DNA from: a bacterium
GTDB taxonomy: Bacteria > Desulfobacterota > S145-22
DNA length: 10,354 bases
Assembly: GCA_027073795.1 (NCBI GenBank)
Contig: JALTEW010000110.1
Location: 1-10,354 of the forward strand
Reading direction: 5' to 3'
This document shows, piece after piece, positions 6,252-10,354 of the stretch. How positions within the stretch are numbered: the first letter of the stretch is position 1; every line of letters starts with the position of its first letter. Made by a program: the position numbers and the translations under genes. The notes under the pieces were generated by a model. That model did no database searches. It worked only from the letters and a program-made list of their open reading frames with translations, and was not told the origin of the DNA.

Positions 6252-6572
6252 ATGCCCGGAGGTTTTGATCTGTCGGTCGTTTTGAGTCAGACATCGGCCG
6301 TCGAAAAGGTTCAGCAGCTACAGAATCCAAATCCGGATACCCGCCAGCAACAGTTTGCCTCGCGCTTCGCGGTTGAACGGGAGAAGATGCGTTCGAACAT
6401 CCAGGATGCCAAGGCAGCTGAAGAAACCAAAATCCACCCGGACCAGCACCGTGAAACCCATGGGCAAAAACACCAGAAAAACTCTTCACAACAGGAGGGA
6501 AAGGAAAAACCTTCCACGCCCCCCCCGCACCTCGGAATCGATGAGGGACAACTCATCGATATAAAGATATAG
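6252..6572 (+). CDS. Small hydrophilic protein of the flagellar operon, function unknown
   Basis: A 106-residue protein, first gene behind the sigma-28 promoter. No signal peptide or membrane segment is seen. Residues 1-60 carry a somewhat conserved-looking start, DLSVVLSQTSAVEKVQQLQNP, followed by a Gln-rich, charged helix-forming stretch (QQQFASRFAVEREKMRSNI). Residues 60-95 are low-complexity and rich in Lys, Gln, His, Glu and Pro, probably disordered, and the C-terminus is LGIDEGQLIDIKI. From memory, short proteins of this look (an N-terminal DLQV.L....EV.KVQQ-like motif) occur upstream of fliK or rod genes in other anaerobes, but I cannot name a family. It is adjacent to the next gene with no gap (TAG then ATG), so it is surely cotranscribed. 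A chaperone or assembly role is possible but unproven. Confidence 0.75.
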   Translation: MPGGFDLSVVLSQTSAVEKVQQLQNPNPDTRQQQFASRFAVEREKMRSNIQDAKAAEETKIHPDQHRETHGQKHQKNSSQQEGKEKPSTPPPHLGIDEGQLIDIKI

Positions 6573-7058
6573 ATGCACACCGGACCCCCAACCTGGACGC
6601 TTATCCAGATCGTCATTGACTGTCTTCTGATTCTGCTGATTGTTTTTTTTCTCATCGTTCTCTTAAGAGAGCGGAAACAGCGCGCCTTTCTGAGGGAATG
6701 GATACTGAAACAAACCCGTGTGTTTACCGATCTTGTTCACACCTCCGACCAAAAAACAGAGACTCTTTCCCAGACAGTCGAGGAACTTATCAGGCGCCTC
6801 CGCCGTGAAATATCAGCCGCCCAGAAGGTTCTTGAAACCCTTGAGAGGGTCCCTGAGTCCCAAAGGGGACCATCCGTCACGCCGGGTACACGCCGCCCAA
6901 AGACCGGGGTCGAGCGGCCCCCATCCGAGAGGGAAGCTATTCGGTACCTTTTGAAAAAAGGGATGAAACCCCTGGAAATTAGCAAACAACTCAACGTTCC
7001 CATCGGTGAAGTCGAGCTAGTCAGCAAACTCGAATCGAATCCCCCAGAACGCTTATAG
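6573..7058 (+). CDS. Membrane-anchored coiled-coil/helix-turn-helix protein (SwrB / DUF2802-like)
   Basis: A 161-residue protein with three parts. One N-terminal membrane helix lies at about 9-31 (Ile/Leu/Val/Phe-rich) and is followed by a basic RERKQR stop-transfer. A long amphipathic helix or coiled coil lies at about 48-92, and a Pro/Arg-rich linker at 93-118. At 120-153 there is a C-terminal helix-turn-helix-like segment, EAIRYLLKKGMKPLEISKQLNVPIGEVELVSKL. This layout matches DUF2802/DUF6115 proteins, including Bacillus SwrB, which promotes flagellar export-apparatus activation. The C-terminal helices probably form a protein-contact module rather than a DNA reader, given the membrane anchor. 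The start directly follows the preceding stop with no good ribosome site, so translation is likely coupled. Family assignment is from architecture and the C-terminal motif. Confidence 0.75.
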   Translation: MHTGPPTWTLIQIVIDCLLILLIVFFLIVLLRERKQRAFLREWILKQTRVFTDLVHTSDQKTETLSQTVEELIRRLRREISAAQKVLETLERVPESQRGPSVTPGTRRPKTGVERPPSEREAIRYLLKKGMKPLEISKQLNVPIGEVELVSKLESNPPERL

Positions 7059-7060
7059 TC

Positions 7061-8479
7061 ATGGATCCTTCAGGTATCCTTAACCTCATCCAGGACAGTC
7101 GCCTTGTAAAAACAGGCGCGGATATTAAACCGCTAACCGAGCCCAAGGATGTTTTCTGGTTGAAAGAAGGGGATATCATTGAAGGCAGAATTGTGAGGAA
7201 TCTGCCGGACAACAGGGTCGTTTTGCGGACAAACAATCGCGAACTGACAGCGCGCACCAATCTTTCCCTGAACGCGGGGGAGCAAATTCAGGTCGAGGTT
7301 CAAAAGGCCAAGGGAGAAATTCTCCTGAAGGTGCTGCACAGATTCCCCCTCCTCGAGGGGATAGCCAAACAGGAGCTGAGGTCTCTCCTTGGCGTCCTGC
7401 AACGTCCCATTGATAAAACCATTCTCAACCTGAAAGCCGCAATCCAGTCCATCCTTTCCTCAAAGACCCCGTTGGAAGACAAGGAGCTGACCACCCTCCT
7501 GGGTAAACTTTCCAATCTCCTAGATGAGTTAAACATCACCCCGCTGCTTCAGGAAGAACCGGTATCTGCGATGACTGAAACCCCGTCCGTCCCGGGGTCG
7601 AGCGCACCTGCTGACGTCCATGCTACCGAGATCCCTGTTACTTCTTCACACGCTCAGGATATTCCGGCCCTCTTGAAATGGATTCGTGATTCCGGCCTTG
7701 AGTGGGAAAACAAGCTGTGGCAACTCGTGGAGCTCCCTCAGGAAAACGTCAGTGAAGTCCTCAAAACCCTCATCCAGCATGACCTCAAGGGATTGACACA
7801 GAAAATCATTGAGCTACTCCCTTCCCTGACAGATGCCACTGAAACAGCTGTCGAAAATATCCCTGAACCTTCTACACCATCTCCCACACCGCTCCTTGTT
7901 CAAAAAGATGGCTCTTTGCCGGATGTCCAGCAAGAGGGGTCTTTTTCTCCCTCTACGTCGGCCAACCCTGCCAGCGGGGCAGCCCTAACAGGGCTTTCAC
8001 ACCATCTGGAACAGCTTTCCCAAACCATTCAGGTCCATCAATGGATAAACGCGGTTCAGCACGAGGGGAACCAGCAATTCTATTTTCAGATCCCCCTGGC
8101 ACTTTCCGACGGCCTGAAACCTCTTGACCTGTTCATTTACAAAAAGAACCGCAAAAAAGGTAAAAGTGTGCCAGGAACTGAGATAGAGGTCCAGGATTAC
8201 TGGGTTATCTTCTACCTGACGCTCAGCTCCCTGGGAAGCCTTCGGATTGATTTGAAAACTCGCCAGAGTACCCTTACCCTGAGCATCCTGACGGGAACGG
8301 AGACAGCGGCACACCATATTTCCCCCTTCCTCCCCGAGCTCGAAAAGGCCCTGGGTGCCATCGGCTATCACGTGGTAGGGACAAAAGTGGAAAAGGCGAA
8401 AAACGGGACGGTTCCCCCCCCCAACCCTATGCAAAACCTCCCATTTGCATCAGAGGGGATGGTCAACATTGTCACCTGA
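7061..8479 (+). CDS. fliK: Flagellar hook-length control protein, FliK-like
   Basis: A 472-residue protein without membrane segments or cysteines, starting two bases after the previous stop. The N-terminal part (about 30-95) has beta-rich EGDIIEGRIVRNLPDNRVVLRTN and NLSLNAGEQIQVEVQK, like the OB-type domain found in many FliK-like proteins of this lineage. The middle (about 165-310) is Pro/Ser/Thr-rich and loosely built, as expected for a secreted molecular ruler. The C-terminal domain (about 312-448) matches the Flg_hook domain: FQIPLALSDGLKPLDLFIYKK, then WVIFYLTLSSLGSLRIDLKTRQSTLTLSILT, then LPELEKALGAIGYHV. FliK is exported by the flagellar type III system, measures hook length and switches FlhB specificity. 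The next gene encodes an FlhB C-terminal homologue, consistent with this. The C-terminal domain makes the call firm; the N-terminus is divergent. Confidence 0.88.
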   Translation: MDPSGILNLIQDSRLVKTGADIKPLTEPKDVFWLKEGDIIEGRIVRNLPDNRVVLRTNNRELTARTNLSLNAGEQIQVEVQKAKGEILLKVLHRFPLLEGIAKQELRSLLGVLQRPIDKTILNLKAAIQSILSSKTPLEDKELTTLLGKLSNLLDELNITPLLQEEPVSAMTETPSVPGSSAPADVHATEIPVTSSHAQDIPALLKWIRDSGLEWENKLWQLVELPQENVSEVLKTLIQHDLKGLTQKIIELLPSLTDATETAVENIPEPSTPSPTPLLVQKDGSLPDVQQEGSFSPSTSANPASGAALTGLSHHLEQLSQTIQVHQWINAVQHEGNQQFYFQIPLALSDGLKPLDLFIYKKNRKKGKSVPGTEIEVQDYWVIFYLTLSSLGSLRIDLKTRQSTLTLSILTGTETAAHHISPFLPELEKALGAIGYHVVGTKVEKAKNGTVPPPNPMQNLPFASEGMVNIVT

Positions 8480-8765
8480 CAAAAAGGCAAAGCCAGAACG
8501 GAAAGCAGCCGTCGCCCTCTCCTACAAACCTGAAAAGGATGCAGCTCCCCGCGTGACAGCCAAGGGGAAAGGCCTCGTGGCGGAGAAGATGATTGCCCTC
8601 GCCCGGGTCCATGGCATTCCTATCCGTGACGACCCCGACCTTGTAACCGTTCTCGCGGCCCTTGAAATTGACAGGGAGATCCCCCCAGAGCTTTATAAGG
8701 CCATCGCTGAAATCTTCGCCTTTATCTATCGCGTTAACAAGACGTCAAAAACCCCCCGTTCATAG
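8469..8765 (+). CDS. flhX: FlhX: stand-alone FlhB C-terminal domain protein
   Basis: A 98-residue protein homologous to the cytoplasmic domain of FlhB/YscU. AVALSYKPEKDAAPRVTAKGKGLVAEKMIALARVHGIPI is followed by DDPDLVTVLAALEIDREIPPELYKAIAEIFAFIY, which matches FlhB-C along its length. The membrane part of FlhB is absent, and the NPTH autocleavage site that precedes AVAL in FlhB is replaced by ERKA, so it cannot self-cleave. In other bacteria such proteins (FlhX, YlqH) resemble the cleaved FlhB fragment and can interact with the export gate. The start is a TTG; the one at 8469, preceded by AGAGGGG at 10 bases, is preferred over the TTG at 8445. Either way the gene begins inside the end of fliK, a coupled overlap of 11 bases or more. 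Confidence 0.88.
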   Translation: MSPDKKAKPERKAAVALSYKPEKDAAPRVTAKGKGLVAEKMIALARVHGIPIRDDPDLVTVLAALEIDREIPPELYKAIAEIFAFIYRVNKTSKTPRS

Positions 8766-8795
8766 GAAAATTCTGCCAGACAGGCAAAGATTTTC
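8766..8795 (+). terminator. Imperfect hairpin just after flhX, weak terminator candidate
   Basis: Directly after the flhX stop, GAAAAT and ATTTTC form an outer 6-bp stem. A 2x3 internal loop follows, then TGCC/GGCA closes a 5-base loop. The 3' arm ends ATTTTCTT, a modest T-rich tail. It would separate the fliK-flhX transcript from the sigma-54 unit, perhaps leakily. The stem is AT-rich and interrupted, so the terminator call is tentative. Confidence 0.35.
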
Positions 8796-8824
8796 TTACC
8801 CTTATAACACGCATATTCCGACCG

Positions 8825-8859
8825 TTACAGATTTTGCGCTTTTATTACAGTTAGTTACA
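8825..8859 (+). repeat. Three TTACA copies at 20- and 10-bp steps upstream of the sigma-54 promoter
   Basis: TTACA occurs at 8825, 8845 and 8855, so all three lie on the same face of the helix. They sit about 40-75 bases upstream of the predicted start at about 8899. This is closer than usual for enhancer-binding proteins, which typically sit at -80 to -150, but it could serve an activator or a bending protein. Short motifs in AT-rich DNA can recur by chance. Confidence 0.25.
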
Positions 8860-8872
8860 ATGTTAACGCTCA

Positions 8873-8888
8873 TGGCATATCTTTTGCT
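8873..8888 (+). promoter_or_regulatory. Sigma-54 (RpoN) promoter of flgFG
   Basis: TGGCATATCTTTTGCT matches the -24/-12 consensus TGGCACG-N4-TTGCW at all but two bases, with the essential GG and GC exactly 10 bases apart. The start would be near 8899, immediately upstream of the GGAGG (8902-8906) serving flgF at 8916. RpoN control of rod and hook genes with an NtrC-like flagellar activator is well known in many Proteobacteria and related phyla. The activator gene is not in this window. Confidence 0.8.
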
Positions 8889-8915
8889 AATTCCAGACAC
8901 GGGAGGAAGAAAACG

Positions 8916-9668
8916 ATGATGAAAGGAATTTACGTCGCCACTTCGGGCGCGTTGGCCATCGAGCGTCAGATGGCAAATATCGCCAACAACCTGGCAAACA
9001 TCGACTCGACAGGATTCAAAAAGGATGTCCCGGTCTTTAAATCAATTCCCGCGAAGGAAACGGAACCGGCTCCAACCGGCGAAACCACGCTTCCTAATCC
9101 CCTGACCTATACCGCCATTGCCCAGAATAAGCCGGATTTCAGTCAGGGTCCCCTTATCACTACGGGGAACCCCATGCAGGTGGCGCTGGAAGGCCCAGGG
9201 TTCATCGCCGTTCAGACCGGGAACAATGAGTTTCGTTACACACGCACCCTCAGCCTGATCGTGACACCAGATGGAAAGCTGATGACAAAGGAGGGTGAAA
9301 GGGTCATCGGAGAAAACAAGCGCCCCATTGAAAACCTGGACGAAACCCCCCTGACAATCGGTCCCGACGGAGGAATTTCCCAGAATGGCGGCGTAGTGGG
9401 ACAATTGCAGGTAGTGAACTTTCCAAAACCTTATCCCCTCGCAAAAGTGGGATACGGAATGTACAGGCTGACGCAACGGGTAACCCCTAACAAGGTAAAG
9501 AACACGGTGGTGCACCAAGGAATGGTTGAGAAACCAAATGTCAGCCCTGTTCGGGAAATGACGCAAATGATTACCGCACTGAGAGGATACGAGGCCTATC
9601 AGAGAGTCATCACAAGTATGGATGACCTGACGGGCAAGGCCATCAACGATCTTGGACGCGTTGGATAA
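8916..9668 (+). CDS. flgF: Flagellar basal-body rod protein FlgF
   Basis: A 250-residue protein, essentially the length of enterobacterial FlgF (about 251). FlgF is a proximal-rod subunit exported by the flagellar type III system into the periplasm. The N-terminal axial-protein signature is clear: MKGIYVATSGALAIERQMANIANNLANIDSTGFKKD (residues 2-37). The C-terminal pairing helix, MTQMITALRGYEAYQRVITSMDDL at about 216-239, is also clear. The central region has the FlgE/F/G-type core, GPGFIAVQTG..FRYTRTLSLIVTPDGKL. There are no cysteines, as usual for axial proteins. Two adjacent ATGs occur at 8916 and 8919; GGAGG at 9 bases favours the first. The gene lies directly behind the sigma-54 promoter and 13 bases before flgG. 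Confidence 0.95.
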   Translation: MMKGIYVATSGALAIERQMANIANNLANIDSTGFKKDVPVFKSIPAKETEPAPTGETTLPNPLTYTAIAQNKPDFSQGPLITTGNPMQVALEGPGFIAVQTGNNEFRYTRTLSLIVTPDGKLMTKEGERVIGENKRPIENLDETPLTIGPDGGISQNGGVVGQLQVVNFPKPYPLAKVGYGMYRLTQRVTPNKVKNTVVHQGMVEKPNVSPVREMTQMITALRGYEAYQRVITSMDDLTGKAINDLGRVG

Positions 9669-9681
9669 AAAGGAGGAAAAG

Positions 9682-10354
9682 ATGATTCGATCGCTCTGGT
9701 GTGCAGCATCTGGGATGGAAGCCCAGCAATTAAAAATGGACAATATTTCCAACAACCTTGCAAATGCAAGCACGGTCGGTTTCAAACGCAGCCGGGTTGA
9801 CTTTCAGGACCTTCTTTATCAGACCCTTAAGGAACCCGGCGTCGAATCCACCAATGGCAACCAGATACCAACAGGGATGCAATTAGGGCTGGGGGTTCGA
9901 CCAGCCGCCATCACCAAGATCTTTCTTCAGGGCGATTATCAAAAGACGGACAACGACCTGGACCTGGCCATCGAAGGCAGGGGATTCTTTCAAATCACCC
10001 TCCCCGACGGCACCATCGCCTATACCCGTTGCGGTGCCTTCAAACTGGACAGTGAGGGCACGATTGTCACTTCAGACGGGTACAAACTTGAACCGGAGAT
10101 TACTATTCCGTCAGACGCCACCTCTATCACAGTAACCGATGACGGTACCATCTCCGTTATGACGCCGGGAACCACCACCCCCAGTGAGGTAGGAACCATC
10201 GAACTCGCTACCTTCCCCAACCAGGCCGGTTTGAAAAGCATTGGGCGAAACCTCTTCATCAAAACGGAGGCCTCGGGGGACGAGACAACGGGGACACCGG
10301 GGCTGGATGGATACGGTACCATTGCCCAGGGGTTTCTGGAAATGTCCAATGTCA
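9682..10354 (+). CDS. flgG: Flagellar basal-body rod protein FlgG (3' end outside window)
   Basis: A partial gene: 224 codons from the ATG at 9682 to the right edge without a stop. The start has AGGAGG five bases upstream, in the 13-base gap after flgF. FlgG forms the distal rod; the E. coli protein has 260 residues, so roughly the last 35 residues (the C-terminal pairing helix) are missing. Matching landmarks are MIRSLWCAASGMEAQQ at 1-16, SNNLANASTVGFKRSRVDFQDLLYQT at 23-48, IEGRGFFQITLPDGTIAYTR at about 97-116, ITIPSDATSITVTDDG, and GYGTIAQGFLEMSNV at the edge. Two cysteines (C7 and C117) are unusual for an exported axial protein. The genes flgA and flgH would be expected next, judging from common rod operons. 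Confidence 0.95.
   Translation, partial: MIRSLWCAASGMEAQQLKMDNISNNLANASTVGFKRSRVDFQDLLYQTLKEPGVESTNGNQIPTGMQLGLGVRPAAITKIFLQGDYQKTDNDLDLAIEGRGFFQITLPDGTIAYTRCGAFKLDSEGTIVTSDGYKLEPEITIPSDATSITVTDDGTISVMTPGTTTPSEVGTIELATFPNQAGLKSIGRNLFIKTEASGDETTGTPGLDGYGTIAQGFLEMSNV

Noticed and set aside
8411..8422. Long C run in fliK as a phase-variation tract
   Set aside because: It is a run of eight or nine C in a Pro-rich linker, a possible slippage spot, but the frame is intact and a single tract gives no evidence of switching.
7997..8434. 145-codon minus-strand frame inside fliK
   Set aside because: Shadow of the Flg_hook domain coding region; no supporting start signal.
9042..9785. 247-codon open frame on the minus strand
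   Set aside because: It lies entirely across flgF and the start of flgG, which are certain genes; its translation has no recognisable domain and no good ribosome site. It is a shadow frame.
1..10354. CRISPR arrays, tRNA/rRNA genes, insertion sequences, attachment sites
   Set aside because: No regularly spaced repeats, clover-leaf genes, transposase motifs or terminal inverted repeats were found on reading both strands.

Overview
The window looks like a chromosomal piece of a motile, Gram-negative anaerobe of the Desulfobacterota / syntrophic 'deltaproteobacterial' kind. This rests on three things: a TAXI-type TRAP transporter paired with an acyl-CoA-type catabolic operon, a lipoprotein-type M48 peptidase (so an outer membrane or periplasm), and a flagellar rod operon with a sigma-54 promoter. 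The taxonomic guess is inference. No rRNA, tRNA, CRISPR array, insertion sequence or phage gene was seen.

Left half (1-4665, minus strand): a compact catabolic operon read right to left. It runs 3-hydroxyacyl-CoA dehydrogenase, IclR-family regulator, phenylacetate-CoA-ligase-like AMP-forming enzyme, TAXI solute-binding protein, then a DUF1850 membrane-anchored protein that runs off the left edge. The TRAP permease is expected just outside the window. A near-consensus sigma-70 promoter (4719-4748) faces this operon. The genes suggest uptake of an organic acid, its activation to a CoA thioester, and one NAD-dependent oxidation step, under local control by the IclR protein. The substrate cannot be read from the sequence.

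Middle (4740-6120): an M48 lipoprotein peptidase on the plus strand faces a 140-codon unrecognised gene on the minus strand. The peptidase frame continues 67 codons past the family's usual end, through a strong hairpin and into antisense overlap with the unrecognised gene. This looks like a lost stop codon.

Right half (6120-10354, plus strand): a flagellar cluster. A sigma-70-like promoter and a very good sigma-28 (FliA) promoter lie in tandem ahead of a small hydrophilic protein, a SwrB/DUF2802-like membrane and helix-turn-helix protein, a FliK-like hook-length protein and a FlhX (stand-alone FlhB C-terminal domain) protein. A weak hairpin follows. Then a sigma-54 promoter with exact -24/-12 spacing drives flgF and flgG, and flgG is cut by the right edge. 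Two adjacent operons for the same organelle therefore appear to use different alternative sigma factors. This is the most interesting regulatory signal in the window.
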